Assembly: GCF_032062135.1 (NCBI RefSeq)
Contig: NC_092859.1
Span: 122,710,725 to 122,774,724, forward strand
Direction of reading: 5' to 3'
DNA: 64,000 nucleotides
Origin: Pyxicephalus adspersus
Taxonomy: Eukaryota; Chordata; Amphibia; Anura; Pyxicephalidae
Shown: one piece after another, positions 47,801-60,474 of the stretch
How positions within the stretch are numbered: position 1 is the stretch's first letter
Layout: the number at the start of each line of letters is the position of its first letter
Notes under the pieces: generated by a model
The model's input: only the letters and a program-made list of their open reading frames with translations
Databases searched by the model: none
Told to the model about the DNA's origin: nothing
Translations under genes and position numbers: made by a program

Positions 47801-49442
47801 TCATGTGCATGATTGTTAAGAACCACAGAAGATGCTGCCATTGGAAGATGTAAAAGGCAATGTTTCGCAATAAGCGAGGATCCTTTAAGAATACAAAGTT
47901 TTTGCCATAAACACCAATGTACCATCATGGCACTCATTGTGTGGCACACTTTTGTTATTCCACAGAAATATGGCCTTACCATAAAAGGGCTAAATGGCTG
48001 TGATTTAAGACAAAATAATCAGTTTATCTCCTGCATAGGACATAGGGCATTCTTGGTTCCTTATGACGTAAAAAACGAAGATAATGATCAAATTATACCC
48101 TTCTATTAGTAACAGAGCTTCTATGTCCTATGAAAAAAACAGGTTTATACTTTAAATAGTATTTTGCATGCTTTTTACTATTGTAGGACCTTACCCTTTA
48201 GACCAATTTTAGATATTCAGTGGGAATAGGGGTTCCTAGCTGGCTCCTGGAAATGCCCAGTCATGGGGAACTGGTAACCGAACCACAACCTCACTGCCCA
48301 TTTCAGCTTAGCCTTACTTTTGCTTGGCTACTTGTTTCTCAATTCAAACAAACATGTTCCAAAACCAGAGTGACATTTCATTGAATGAGTGGCCTAAAAT
48401 ATAAATCTCTGTCAAAGATAAAAGAGTATTTACACATTCGTAATGCAGAAAACTATGTAAGGATCTGCCCCCAAAAAAATGATTTACATTAATAAATATT
48501 AATGAATATATTACAAGTCAAAGCCTGGTAATCCGTTATTATTGATGTAATTTATTCATATGAAATTTGGAAATTTTTTATATGTGTGTCCCTGCCTAAA
48601 ATCCTGTATGACAGTTTATAAACTCTTCATAAAGAATCTGTGTCAAATGCTCATACCTATGGCGTGCACCATGCACTTGTAGTAAAGTAAAAATTAAAAA
48701 AATGCTTCCTGCTTCAAAGGAAAAATAAGCCCCTGAGTCAATGGTCAGGAGTAAAAAATACCTCTGAATGAGAGTAAATATGTAATAAGAAAATGTATAC
48801 GCTGCACACATAAACATGCACACAATCTGCACATCGTATGCAACTATACCCACAAGTTTATGGGGACTCTTGGTAATGTTGAGGCCCTGAACCCACATTC
48901 CTAATTGTCAATCTTCCTGAAAGACTCAACCTTAATGAACCTGCTCATTCAGATTGAATCTTCAGCAACATGGCATACCAGTAAAGTTTCTTTTTTAGGC
49001 CCGAAATGCCTTTAGTGCACCTGTGTCTCCATCACCTTATAACCGTGTGCTGTCTTGCTTTCCACCAAATATAGCTATCCAAAGCCCTGGCTCTACCACC
49101 AGTACCCATCCTTAGGTATTACTCCCATGCTTCATTAAATGCTCCCTCTTCATCACAATGCCATGTCACTATTTTTTTGTGTGTGAATATTTAATATATA
49201 AATTGCAATGGTGCCCATCAAAAGCTGGGGGAAGATGTTTTGCAGTCTGCATAAAAACCTGGTTAGGGTTTATAGCACTATAGCAGAGGCAACGTATACA
49301 GGAAGTTAAAAGCTCACTGGATTTTGGGTTGGTTAAATAGATATTTGTGGCACATGTAGATATACCAAAATGCTTTCAAGTCTATATTATAAAGAGCAAA
49401 GTAAATCTTCAAAATAAAACCTATAAAAATTAGAAAATAGTA

Positions 49443-49499
<57 letters not shown>

Positions 49500-50164
49500 A
49501 AATTAGAAAAAAAATAAAAGAAAATTATGAGACTCAACTAAGTTGATTTAATTAAGATCAATTGTTAGGTATCACATACACTTAATTTTGAAATAGCCAG
49601 ATAAACTTTATTATACAAAGTCTAGCCGACATATAGAGGTTGTCTTAATTGTCAAAACACGTATAAAGTGCGTGTAACATGGATCCTGGGGCAGTGTAAT
49701 TTTCAAGTTGATACATATAATATTTTAACGATGCGGAAGATAGATTTACTCTAAAAGGATATTTGACTTTTGTATTAGGTTTGTTCTCCATCTAGTGGTA
49801 AAATAACAGAATAATGGCTGTTGGTTTGTATTTTAAAATTAATCTCTCCATTTCTCTATTTTATAGGTAATAAGAAATAAATGTTTTACTTTTTACTTAA
49901 TATAAAAACATCGGAACTTTTTGCTAGCATGTTGATACATGACCTAATATATCTAAAATGCTAATTAATATAATATGTTAGTTTTTCCATTGTTGCTGCC
50001 AACGTTAATCAAATGCTTCCTCTTTATCCTCATGTGTTATGCTAGCTCCAACAATAAATATTCTTACCAAAGTTTCCAACTGCCCTGGCACTTCAAAGCC
50101 AAATATTAGTAACACAACCCTTCAAAGGATCATATAAAGTATATAATAAGAATATAATTGTATT
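47801..50164. other. PCSK5 intron with a (TA)n run at about 49448-49500
   Basis: No exon is recognised. The 48596-48898 minus-strand frame has no Cys-rich pattern and no flanking splice sites that fit. Confidence 0.5.
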
Positions 50165-50590
50165 GCCTTATTGAAGGGGGAAATTACTTTAAAGAAATCC
50201 TGCCTGTCATGTTACACATGCATGGTTTGCCTTTCATTATGTGTGTCCCTTCTCTCTTCCCCTAGCTTCTGCTTAGTCTCTTGTCTCCTTCCCTCTTCTT
50301 CATTCTGTCATCTTCTCTCATCTCAGTTGCATGCTCCTGTTAGCTGCTCACAGCATGATTTTTTGACCTATCCATCTGTTCATCGGTGTATGATCTGCAC
50401 AGTTTGGAATAAACTTCTTCAAGATCTACAAGGTGTCCTTTGGCATCTGTTCATCGGTGTATGATCTGCACAGTTTGGAATAAACTTCTTCAAGATCTAC
50501 AAGGTGTCCTTTGGATTGAGTCACTGTCAGCCAATTCACCTAAGACTGCAGTTATAGCCATCTCATCACAACTGTAAGTTATCGAGATCA
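50165..50590 (+). repeat. Possible solo LTR
   Basis: A purine tract 'TTGAAGGGGGAAA' (50171-50183) precedes a pyrimidine-rich block. Then comes 'GGAATAAACTTCTTCAAG', which carries AATAAA, and a GT-rich stretch, as in an R-U5 region. No paired LTR or target duplication was found. Confidence 0.3.
50373..50514. repeat. Perfect 71-bp tandem duplication
   Basis: 50373-50443 and 50444-50514 appear identical, from CATCTGTTCATCGGTG to GTCCTTTGG, each with an AATAAA. Confidence 0.95.
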
Positions 50591-51485
50591 CACTGTAGGG
50601 TTTAGTCTGAAGAGGCAGAACACTGCCCTTAAAATTTCAGATTAATAAACTACTAGTGTCTGATTCAATCACTTCTACATACTGAAAACTGTGATAGTTC
50701 ACCACAAAAGATTCCTTGTTAACCCTACAAATGGCCAGAACTACTAACCAGAAATTACACCCTATAGAGTTTATTGGGGAGTAACACCAGATTCCGGGCC
50801 GTCACATTTCAAACAGAAATCTTCAAAATTTCAGAAAATTCAACCCAGGTCAGCACACTGATTATAATGATGGTAAGCGATGTATGGTGGTACTGAAAGT
50901 CCATGACATAGATTCCTAAAAAAGATCTTCAAGTAATTATTAAACTCAAATATGCATGCAGCATATGCCAGCTTCAGTTTTTGCCTTCACTGAAAGAATA
51001 ACTGTTCTTGGCATCTGCATTAATTGGTACCAATTTAAGTCTTTAATGGTCAGTGTTGTCTCCAGCCCAGGCAGATTCACTCATTTCAAAATCAGAAGTA
51101 TCTGACCCTCACCCTGTGACTAGGGAGTCAGAAAGTCAGTGTCAGAAGCCTTAAAGCTCTATTTGGTGTTATGACACAGTTAATTAGCCCAATTTCAAAT
51201 TACCAGACCACGGAAGATATAGCACAGTATAAATATCCAATATAAATATGTTTTAATGAGTTAGGTTATGCATACACAGTGATGTCTATGTGGTCAGCTG
51301 TTACCCTGAGCTTCTATGCTTCCCAATAGGGACATAAGTGCTTTATAGTTTTTTAGTACAGTAGTAAAAAGAAAAGACAAAGTATGTCTACATACACGAT
51401 CCACATTTTATAATTGATTCCATGACATGAGTGAATCTTGGGTGAAAACACTTTAATAAATTAACCCTAATGTGTGGTTTCTTAC
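50591..51485. other. PCSK5 intron, no feature seen
   Basis: Nothing recognised. Confidence 0.5.
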
Positions 51486-51586
51486 ATCATCATCTAGGTA
51501 GCGATGTTCCTCACACTGTGGATAACAGATCCCTGCTTTATGGCTGCTGCCTCGGTCACAAGTTGTGCATGCTTGAGCTGAAGAAT
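51486..51586 (-). CDS. pcsk5: PCSK5 small Cys-rich exon
   Basis: 101 bases, too short to stand out as an open frame. Found from splice sites and phase: acceptor 'CTTTACTCTGTACAG', donor 'GATGATGAT|GTAAG'. Two bases complete the split codon from 55502, then 33 codons end in phase 0. It encodes the end of one repeat and the start of the next: 'SSAQACTTCDRG', then 'GICYPQCEEHRYLDDD'. Joined to the neighbouring exons it gives the regular C-x2-C spacing of furin-type repeats. Confidence 0.88.
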
Positions 51587-51878
51587 CTGTACAGAGTAAA
51601 GAAGAAAATATCACTGCATTATCATCTTCCAAATACCAGACCTATCAAGATCCTGATTTCAATGTTTTAATATTTGAACTGATATTTATTAAAATGAGAT
51701 AAGGGATTATTTCTACCTAATTACAGGTATATACAAACATTTGTTTTCTCTCCGTCATGTATGAACTCCTCCTAATTAAATACCTCTTCCTAGAGATACA
51801 CCTAAGTCCCCTATGCCTTCATATAATCTTCTGATAATGCCCTTGTATGATTAAATCTCAAAGAGATATATTTTAGAG

Positions 51879-52077
51879 CAGCAGTCGCCAACCACTGGTG
51901 GTCCACGAGAAAATTTTGGAGACACGCACCATGTCCCCCGTACGGATCATAGGCTCGGGGAGGTGGGCAAGTTGTGTCTCTTGACACAGGCTCAGACCTG
52001 CGATGGGAGAGTGGGCAGGTTCTGGAATCATGACATCACTCTTTTTGGCAACCACTGTCTAAGGTTGGCAACCACTG
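51879..52077. mobile_element. hAT-type MITE with perfect 8-bp target duplication
   Basis: TTTTAGAG stands at 51871-51878 and 52078-52085. The ends are CAGCAGTCGCCAACCACTGG and CAGTGGTTGCCAAC (inward). Same family as 39430-39662 and 63040-63310. Confidence 0.85.
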
Positions 52078-52139
52078 TTTTAGAGGGTGAGATTCTGGAA
52101 GATTTCCAACCTTACATTCCCGTGCTGACAATCTAAGGC

Positions 52140-52530
52140 TAAGTCTACACAGACTTATAAACTCCCATACCACATTTGAATACAATTATGGGCATTTTTA
52201 CAAGCATTTAAAGACATCCTAAAGCAAGCCTAGAAATGCTTATAAAATCTCATGATCTATTTATGAGTGTTTGTAGGTATTTTAGGTGTTTTAATGCAGG
52301 CTTTGAAAAGCCAAATATGAAAGTTATGGGTTAATGGAAGCGTTTATAAACACCTATAACCCTTCTATTTGTTCTCAATGGAAGCATTTATAAATGCTTT
52401 TAAACACACAAATTGTGTCATCCACAACTCCCTTGTGTGGTCTGGCCCATTGGAATGAATGAAAATTTCAAACATGGGCATTTCAATGCTGAGTTTAAAC
52501 ACTGGGGAATTAATCCATGTAGATTTAGTC
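52140..52530. mobile_element. MITE with CTAAGTCTACACAGAC ends
   Basis: The left 'GCTAAGTCTACACAGACTTA' is answered by 'GACTAAATCTACATGGATTA' reading inward from about 52530. The interior is made of 'GCATTTATAAATGC'-type self-complementary pieces. Probably hAT class. Confidence 0.6.
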
Positions 52531-53480
52531 GTAATTTAGCTAAAAAAATGATGTTTTGTAATATAGTTTTTCCTAATTTATGATTTACCTAAAAATTATT
52601 AGAACAAATTCTAAATTTGGTACCCCAGATACTTTTGTGAACCTCTGATTCAATTTTCAATCCCTCTGATTTCAATTTTCAATTCAAGATTCAATCCCAC
52701 TGGGGCTGTAAACCGAAGGATCATGATATTAGGGAATGGTACAGGATAGGGAATATAGAAGGCCCCTTTGGATGTGTTTGTCTTATTGATTTTAATGTAT
52801 TTAACACATTTTTTTTTAAACAAATGCTCATGTTTGTTTATAACTTTAGTTTTATATTGCCTATAAAATATACGTGTGTCATGTATATTTTGAAATTTCC
52901 AAGTTGCTTTAAAAAGGCTTGCTTCTCAACACACAACAGCATTTTATTAGGAATGAGATGTAGACACTGATTTGGCCTTTTCTAAAATACAAGAAGGTAA
53001 AAATATTTATAAGGTGTGAAAGTGTCATTCACTAAGCTATCATCCCCTGTAATTTATAACATGTGCACCAAAAACACTTACCTGCACTGCTGTAAGTACT
53101 GCTTAATAGCTTTATATAGTTTTACTATTTTATACCAAAAAACTACAGTTTGGGACACTGGGGTTGGTTTACCAAGAGGACATACGCTGTTTTCTTAGCA
53201 GTGTGAATTATCTGCTTAGTTCACTTACCTCAGTGAATGAGGTGAAGTGCTGCTGGCTTCAGCAATTCAATCATATGCAGAGAAAAAATACTGTTTTTTG
53301 CCCATGATTGTTTTTTTCAAGTAAAGAGAATGTATACCACATTCACCAAGCTAACATCTCTTATGTTTTACAGTATGGACAGGCATAATGTGGTTTTTGG
53401 TACTGTAGACCATCCACTTAATCACAAACTCATAACAAACAACTGTGTTGCAGGTAGACTCTACTGTAACCTACAAATAC
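52531..53480. other. PCSK5 intron, no feature seen
   Basis: Nothing recognised beyond short A/T runs. Confidence 0.5.
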
Positions 53481-53539
53481 AATTGTTTTTTTTTTTTTTT
53501 TTGGAATACAACAGGTCATATGATTGCTATTTACAAATA

Positions 53540-54830
53540 CAAACCATGCGCTCCATTTGTATCAGTGACAAGTGCTTTCTCTTGGTTTGCTTCCTATCTG
53601 TCTGACTGCTCCTTTCAAGTTTCTTTCAATGGTAATTCCACCTCGCCCACTCTCCTCCCTGTTGGTGTTCCCCAAGGGTCAGTCCTTGGACCGGTTCTCT
53701 TTTCTCTGTACACCTCCTCTCTCGGTAGTCTCATATCCTCCTCTGGCTTACAGTACCATCTGTATGCTGATGACACTCAAATCTCTCTTTCCACCCCTCA
53801 TCTGTCTCCCTCAGTCCTGGATAAGGTCTCATGCTGCCTGTCAGCCATCTCATCATGGATGTCTGACCGATTCCTGAAACTCAACCTGGATAAAACAGAA
53901 CCCATCATCATCCCCCCCTCAAATTCCAAATCCCCCCTGACATATATCTAACTGTTAACAACACTGTTATTCGGCCCTCCCCTCAGGCACGTTGTCTTGG
54001 TGTCACCTTTGACTCGGCCCTCACATTTACCCCCCATATTCAGAATTTCCAGGTCCTGTCACTTTCACCTACGCAACATCTCCAAAATCCATCCCTACCT
54101 GTCCCCTGAGACCACCAAACTCCTTGTACATGCTCTTATCATCTCTCGTCTGGACTACTGTAACCTCCTCCTCTCTGGTATTCCACTAACCCGACTCTCT
54201 CCTCTTCAATCTATTATGAATGCTGCAGCCAGACTCATCCATCCTTCCCACCGCTCCTCTTCTGCTGCATCTCTTTGCAGGTCTCTTCATTGACTTCCAT
54301 TTCACCGTAGAATCAAATCCAAGCTCCTGTGCTTTGCCTTCAAATCCCTGCACAGTTATTGTCCCACTTACAATTCTGACATGGTAAAAAAAAAGTACTT
54401 CCCCAGCCGCTCTCTCCGCTCCTCCAATGACCTACTAATGACTTCCTCACTCATAACCTCATCACACGCACTGTTACAAGACTTCTCTAGAGCTGCTCCA
54501 ACTCTCTGGAATGGTCTTCCTCGTCCTATTCACCTTGCTCCTACTTTCTGCTCATTTAAAAGGGAACTCAAAACCTTATTTTTCAAACTTGCCTACCCAT
54601 CCTCTTCTGCCTTTTTAAACCCTCACTACTTCCCACCACTACATATCTCCCCTCCTATTGTGTGTAAATTCCCCCACCTACTAGATTGTAAGCTCTTCGG
54701 GGCAGGGTCCTCTCCTCCTGTATCACTGTCTGTATTAGTCTGTCATTTGCAACCCCTATTTAATGTACAGCGCTGTGTAATATGTTGGCGCAATATAAAC
54801 CCTGTTTAATAATATTATTAATAATAGATG
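53540..54830 (+). mobile_element. L2 LINE, 5'-truncated, with RT end and 3' tail
   Basis: The frame near 53560-53951 encodes reverse transcriptase: '[20 protein letters not shown]', '[13 protein letters not shown]' with the catalytic YADD intact, and '[11 protein letters not shown]'. A frameshift follows. Then 54085-54293 ('HLRNISKIHPYLSPETTKLL', 'SRLDYCNLLLSGIP') and 54470-54600 ('SRAAPTLWNGLPRPI', 'FKRELKTLFF') are the L2 C-terminal end. The 3' tail (54680-54805) ends 'TAATATGTTGGCGCAATATA'. It lies in a PCSK5 intron, antisense to the gene. Few indels and clear motifs suggest it is younger than the CR1 at 15-18 kb. Confidence 0.92.
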
Positions 54831-55501
54831 CTATGCTTTAGAATCTCATACTGGCTGCAGTAAAATCATATAATCAACTATTGCTTGAGATTAATACCGA
54901 TAATGATTCTTGCATGCTATATGTCTGACAAATCCAAACAGGATTTTTGTTATGCAATTAGAGGGTGGATATAGGTAATTTATTGGGAAACCCTGGAAGC
55001 AGCTTTATGTGTACTCTGCACTGTTGTTGTGCCATGTGGGCATGCAATCTAAGGCTGTCTGTAACTGTCTTAATAAAAACTGGTGATTCTCTAAAGTATT
55101 ATTTGCAATTATCTGGTTGCTTTGCTTCCCCGGCTTTACAGTAAAGGAGCGTGAAGGACAAACATGGCCCATAATACACCAGCCTGACAAGTATTTAAGG
55201 GTTATTCAATGTACACAGGTTGATTATCAACGTTGCTGTAATTTAGAGAGGGACTTCAAAGACAAAAAGTGAGGGATCAAAAGTATTGTTGCACATGTTA
55301 GTGGATCCTGATAGTCAATAGACTCTAATGAAGACAGTAAGATATGATCATCTGTCCTTTTTGACTTGGAGGTACCTGCTTGTCTGTAGACTTAGCAATA
55401 ATTAACGGCTGAAATATTTAAGTGCATTTTAACCTGCTTGACTAGGGTAAAACTAATAGTAATAAATAATAAGATTGTAATAGTAATAAATGGAGTCTTA
55501 C
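54831..55501. other. PCSK5 intron, no feature seen
   Basis: Nothing recognised. Confidence 0.5.
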
Positions 55502-55707
55502 CATTACACATTTTACAGCTTGGGTGGCACTTCCTGCACTTCTTCTCGTGCAAGTAAAACCTCTCGGGACAGTGACTGACACAGTGTGTAGTTCCTTCCA
55601 CCTGCAAAGTGTTTGAAGGACATTCCAGACAAGAATCCTGACCTGGTCCAGCACACAGTTCGCAATGAGGATCACACTTCTCACATCGACTGTTGCTTTT
55701 GAAATAC
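55502..55707 (-). CDS. pcsk5: PCSK5 Cys-rich exon (furin-type repeats)
   Basis: 206 bases between acceptor 'TTTTTGTGTAG' and donor 'AATG|GTAAGACT'. One base completes a Gly codon from the previous exon, and the exon leaves in phase 1. It encodes 'YFKSNSRCEKCDPHCELC', 'AGPGQDSCLECPSNTLQV', 'HCVSHCPERFYLHEKKC' and 'RKCHPSCKMCN'. This is the classic furin-repeat order: C-x2-C-x3-C-x2-C, a 'GPG' turn, C-x2-C, then 'C-x3-CP-x-FY'. Confidence 0.95.
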
Positions 55708-55715
55708 CTACACAA

Positions 55716-56456
55716 AAAGAAAAGTTATACCATTTAATAACCATTTAATGAGAATTTTATGCTAGAATTTTTTATTGTACATAATAAATTAGCAGACTTT
55801 ATAAAAATGAGCGTGGACACAAAGACCTATCCACCTAAAGTTTGGCCCAGGGTATAGACACCCCCACGCCTTGGAATTAGACCCATTTGAGTTCTTCACC
55901 ACTCACATGAGATATTAGAGCTGTACTAAAAGGAATGTATTTAGTGCCCAATTTCCTTTTGTGGCTTTATGACTTAGGGCAGGTGAACAGTCAGAGCCAA
56001 TAAGAGAATCAGAACTTGAAGATTTCCCCAATCATAGTCACATCATCATCATATCATCCTGTGAGCGATGAGCTTGCTCATGGTCAGTGATCAGCAGCTT
56101 TTATTACAAGTGTAATGCCAGGATAGTAATGCCAAACGTATGCCAGGATATTTCCCCATTCAGCTGATGGGGATGATTGCAATAGAGCATCAGGGTGCAA
56201 GGGAGCTGTTTACTTTTCTAAAAATAACAACAAAGATTCTAAAGTTAATTTCATTTTTTAACAGATTAGAACCACCTTCATGATTCTGCTTTCTATAAAA
56301 ACTTATTTTTGTTTGAAGGAAAGCTAAAATCTCAGTGCCTATGTTATCAACTTTGAAGATTCACTCCACAATGCTTATAGCTAGAGAGGTGAGTGAGGGT
56401 CAATTTAACATGTTTTTACTGATTGTTCAGAATGTGTAAATATTTTGATGTGCATA
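55716..56456. other. PCSK5 intron, no feature seen
   Basis: Nothing recognised. Confidence 0.5.
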
Positions 56457-56464
56457 GTCTAGAC

Positions 56465-56693
56465 CAGTGTTTCCTGGCTTTAAACACAGAAAAACCATTG
56501 AAATAACTTTTGGGTCTTGAGGGAACCCAAACTATAATTACTATATCCACAGCTCACAGTACATTAGTGTGATAGTAAGTGGGAAGATCAAAAAGATCAC
56601 TGGAATCTACTAAATTGACCTGAGAATCACAAACTCCTCATTTCTAAAGGATGCCCTAGTAACCTCTGGAGGACCCCTAGTTTAGAAACACTG
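56465..56693. mobile_element. hAT-type MITE (CAGTGTTTC ends), copy 2
   Basis: The ends CAGTGTTTCCTGGC and CAGTGTTTCTAAAC (inward) are inverted. The 8-base flanks GTCTAGAC (56457-56464) and GTCTAGGC (56694-56701) match at 7 of 8. The interior matches 22736-22993. Confidence 0.85.
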
Positions 56694-57464
56694 GTCTAGG
56701 CATAGGTTCACATTAAACAACTTTAGAAATGAATACAAAATCCCAATAATGAGATATCAGTTGAATAACAAACATTCCAGAACTACCACATTCTCTGTAC
56801 AAGAGGAACAATCACATTTTAGTTTTATATCATATAAGGAATCCCAGCAAATGCACACACTGTATTGGTTTCTACCTAAGACACTAGAGACAGAGAACAT
56901 TAAGGGGATTCATAGCAATAGGATTTTTTTCTTTACTAAGCGTTATATTTTATTACAGTCTGATATAATTATGTATGTTGTAATGAGATCATTTTAGGGA
57001 GGAAATAGTTATGAGGACGAGAGATGTGAGCTTCTCATATTCTGTGTAGATTAGTTGAAAATATACTGCATGCTATAAATGAGATGCTGAAAACTTTATA
57101 GCTTTTCCCCAATGCTTTGATGTTTCATCATTTCCTTTTTTTCTCTTTGCTGTCACTCCAGGGGAAGGTGAATGCATTTCAGAATGTAGATTGTAACTTG
57201 AGAAATATTGAAGCAATAACCCTGTAGTTTTCTATACAAAAAATAGTACAATATCTGGAGCGGTTATCATGTTTTTTAAACCACAAAAGAGATCATAATC
57301 GATCTCTTAATCACATTTAATTCTCAGATCGTACTAATTTCCATAGACAGATATAGGGTTGGACTATAAGCCTGGAGCTAATCATAAAGACACATGAAGC
57401 ACTTCACCTTGGAGCACTTCTGGGTATAGTGAAAAGCAAATGTAGTCAATTATTATTATTATTA

Positions 57465-57612
57465 TTATTATTAATATTCTTATTATTAATAAAAAGTATT
57501 GCTATAGAACCAACATATTACACAGCGATGTACAATAAATAGGGCTTGCAAATGGCAGATAGATACAAACAATGACACAGGAGGAGGAGAGGACCGTGCT
57601 CGGAAGAACTTA
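57465..57612 (-). mobile_element. L2 LINE 3' tail, minus strand
   Basis: The plus strand reads 'ACCAACATATTACACAGCG' and 'AATAGGGCTTGCAAATGGCA', the reverse complement of the L2 tail. It is next to an (ATT)n run (57450-57480), the usual L2 end. Confidence 0.85.
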
Positions 57613-58240
57613 GGGGGGATGTAGCACACAATAGGAGGTGGGATAAACTTGGCATTATTTTATGGTGTGTGTGGTTTGAAGTGTATCATCTTTTCCTCCT
57701 TACTGTGCTAAGTTTTAGATAAAATTAGGCAGGGGATACACTGACAGCCTATTAACGACCAGCAAGCATCACAGCCAGCAATGATAACACCCAGTGTCAA
57801 GGCCATCAGTGATAACCCTGCCATGTGTCAGGACCAGCACAGGGACCTCAAACAGCACAATAAAAGATGGCACATCTAGTAGCTGACATTCACTATACTC
57901 AGAATCGGACACCATCAGCTTACAAAGAGGAGGGAGGCTTGTCTGTGTGATTGACATCAGCAAAGCAGAAGTCGTGGCATAGTGTACTGGATCCAACAGA
58001 AATGGAAGTGATTTGGCAGTGGGTGCCAGAATGAATGAATCAATGGCAGCCTCAGACAGACATACTGGTGCCCTGACACACACACACAAGAAAACAGTTG
58101 TATGATAAGAAAGATCTGTAACTGCACTGCTTTATAGTTGCAGTTGAGTGCTTTTAGAGAAAAGTGTGTTATAGGTGCTTTGTGCAGAAAATTTAATTAG
58201 AAGTGAAGAAATACACAGAGTATCACAAGGTTATATTTAC
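57613..58240. other. PCSK5 intron, no feature seen
   Basis: The 106-codon minus-strand frame at 57769-58089 has no Cys-rich repeats and no fitting splice sites, so I do not call it. Confidence 0.5.
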
Positions 58241-58436
58241 CCAGGGGGACAATGTAGAATACACAGGTGAAGGAGTTTGTAGTATCCAGGTGCACACACG
58301 TCACAGTCTTTAGCTGAACCTCCATTGCACGTTGTACATACTTGGTGGCATCTGGAACAAAATCCCAGTGTCGTCCCATCTGCCTCCTCACTAGTGTTGT
58401 ATGTTCCACTGGGACACTGCTTTACACATGTTCCTT
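58241..58436 (-). CDS. pcsk5: PCSK5 Cys-rich exon (furin-type repeats)
   Basis: 196 bases between acceptor 'GCCTTTGTTACAG' and donor 'CCTGG|GTAAATATA'. It enters needing two bases and leaves in phase 2. It encodes 'EGTCVKQCPSGTYN', then 'CSRCHQVCTTCNGG', then 'CDVCAPGYYKLLHLC' and 'LHCPPG'. The Cys spacing is that of furin-type repeats. The phases of this exon and both neighbours agree. Confidence 0.95.
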
Positions 58437-58486
58437 CTGTAACAAAGGCATATATATCAGTCAAAATAAGTATACATTACAAAATA

Positions 58487-58728
58487 ATACAGTTATATAT
58501 ATCTCCCCTGAACGAATGTTTCATTTTATTTTCCTCTTCTCCTTTACGTATTTCTTTAATTATCTCTTGCTTATAAGTTATCTTTATTACATTATATGTA
58601 TTTATATTTCTTTTACAATATAACTTAAATTGTATCATTTCATGTTACTTCATTTTCATTGTACCATTAGATAATTTTATTATTATACCTTGTAACCTTG
58701 TAAAACTCAATACAAATTATTGTAACAG
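58487..58728 (+). mobile_element. L1 3' UTR fragment
   Basis: Closely similar to 16035-16280: 'TTATAAGTTATC', 'CATTTCATGTTACTTCATTT', 'ACCTTGTAACCTTGTAAAAC', 'TCAATACAAATTATTGTAAC'. Only the 3' end is present. Confidence 0.8.
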
Positions 58729-58814
58729 ACAAACTAAGTATACAAGTAGTATAAACCAACCTGCATATTTGTTGTTACATCCCTAAAGTAATAAATAAAT
58801 CCCTAATGATACTA

Positions 58815-59031
58815 TGGGCCTGATTTATGAAAGCTCCCCAAGGGTGGAAGGGGTACACAGTCATTAGTGAAGCTGGGTGATCCAGCAAACCTGGAATGTA
58901 TTTCCTAAAAGTCATTTGCTATTTGTTAGTCAATCCTGGATCAGATCTATTCCAGGTTTGCTGGATCACTCAGCTTCACTGATGAAAGTGTATTCTCTTC
59001 AACCTTGGAGAGCATTCTTAAATTAGGCCCA
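58815..59031. mobile_element. MITE, TGGGCCTGATTTAT family, copy 3 (complete)
   Basis: TGGGCCTGATTTATGAAAGC on the left and TGGGCCTAATTTAAGAATGC inward from the right. Nearly the whole element is an inverted repeat, with 'GATCCAGCAAACCTGGAAT' facing 'ATTCCAGGTTTGCTGGATC'. Best copy of the family here. Confidence 0.85.
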
Positions 59032-60474
59032 ATAAGTGAATAAGCCTTCATGTGAGGCAGCAACAACTCTAGGGCTTATTAAGTCCTTTTTTAATGACAG
59101 AAATAATATTGGCCCTTATCCAATTAGCTATATTATATTTCTTTTCAAAAGAGTATAAAGAATACTACTGGGGTGGGTTAATGTATGTGTGAGCTTGGAT
59201 GATGTGGAATTCATCAGTAATGTGATTAAACAAAATTATTCATGTTTGCTGACATTTTGCTTTTGCGTGTTTATGGAAGATGTTGCATACCAGACTGTAT
59301 TGGTGATTTGTGGTGATGAGGTTTTGTGATAACCTCTTTATCAAGACTGACGTGGCAATTTTTGTACTTAATAAAGTATAAACACATCATTTCATTGAAA
59401 ATAGGTAATGTATCAATGCAATAAAACAAACATACGTATTTAAAAAAATAAAATTATACACAAAATACTACAAACAACAACAAGGCCAAAAAGGACACTC
59501 TGGGGACTTGGACACCAACTGGGCAATGAGACAGTGGAGCTTTTATGTTTGTTGTGGTGAGCTGGCTGGGCACATCAACACTTACAGGTCTATTTATAAA
59601 GCAGTGAATATGACATTCCCTGAAGCATTCATTATATGGTGTAGAATTAGCGGCTACCATTAAACAAAAATTCCCAAAAAGTTATGCTAACAATGTTTCT
59701 GACTAACCTCAATTTAACCTTTTATCTTTTATAAAGTATGTGAAATGAAAACTATCTATACTGCACCATAACTAATACCCAATGATATTCATTTCATATT
59801 TTCAATGTACATTATACAATTAAAATCTGGTTGGCTGATCTATTTTGGCTGATCTGGTTATCTGATTTTTTATTAATCAGTAATGAGAACAAATAACAGT
59901 TTTATCTAATACTAATTTATCATAAATTGTAAAAAATCACAGTTACGCCATCAGATGTGTTGCATTAACATAAACAGCCAGCAGGCTGCACTGTTGATTG
60001 TCCCTAAAGCTTATTCTTGACAAAAGCTATTAAATAAAATGACTAAAAAATAAAATCACTAATGAAAAACAATGCAAAGAATACAGTAAGTGTTCGATGT
60101 ACACGTTACTTAGTATGCATAATGGGAAAAAAGGAAAGGAAAAAAATTATTTATTTTTTTTTTTTTTCTTTTGTTCTGAGGGTTTTTTTTAACCTATATA
60201 TGAGTTTTTTCCTAACAATAATAACCAGAGGACCTTACAAAACAAGCTACTTCACCCACCTCTTAGATTGTAATATGTTGGCGCTATATAAATATTGTAT
60301 AATAATACATTTTACTATGTATGAAAATTTGGTTGATAATGTTGGGAAAAAAAAACTCATAAATAAGTAAAATAAAACCTTGGATCATCAGAACCCTAAA
60401 TATGTGCATGCATGATAAGTAATGTGAACATATAACACTTACAAGATATAGATAATAGATAAAATAGTCTTACA
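59032..60474. other. PCSK5 intron; short L2-type tail at 60264-60308
   Basis: 'TTGTAATATGTTGGCGCTAT' at 60268 is an L2-type tail. T-runs lie at 60149-60168. Nothing else is seen. Confidence 0.55.

Noticed and set aside
48596..48898. 100-codon minus-strand frame with a hydrophobic stretch, considered as an alternative PCSK5 membrane exon
   Set aside because: Phase and splice sites do not fit, and the true transmembrane exon is at 42634-43049.
57769..58089. 106-codon minus-strand frame next to a PCSK5 exon
   Set aside because: No furin-type Cys pattern, no matching splice sites or phase; it lies in the intron.
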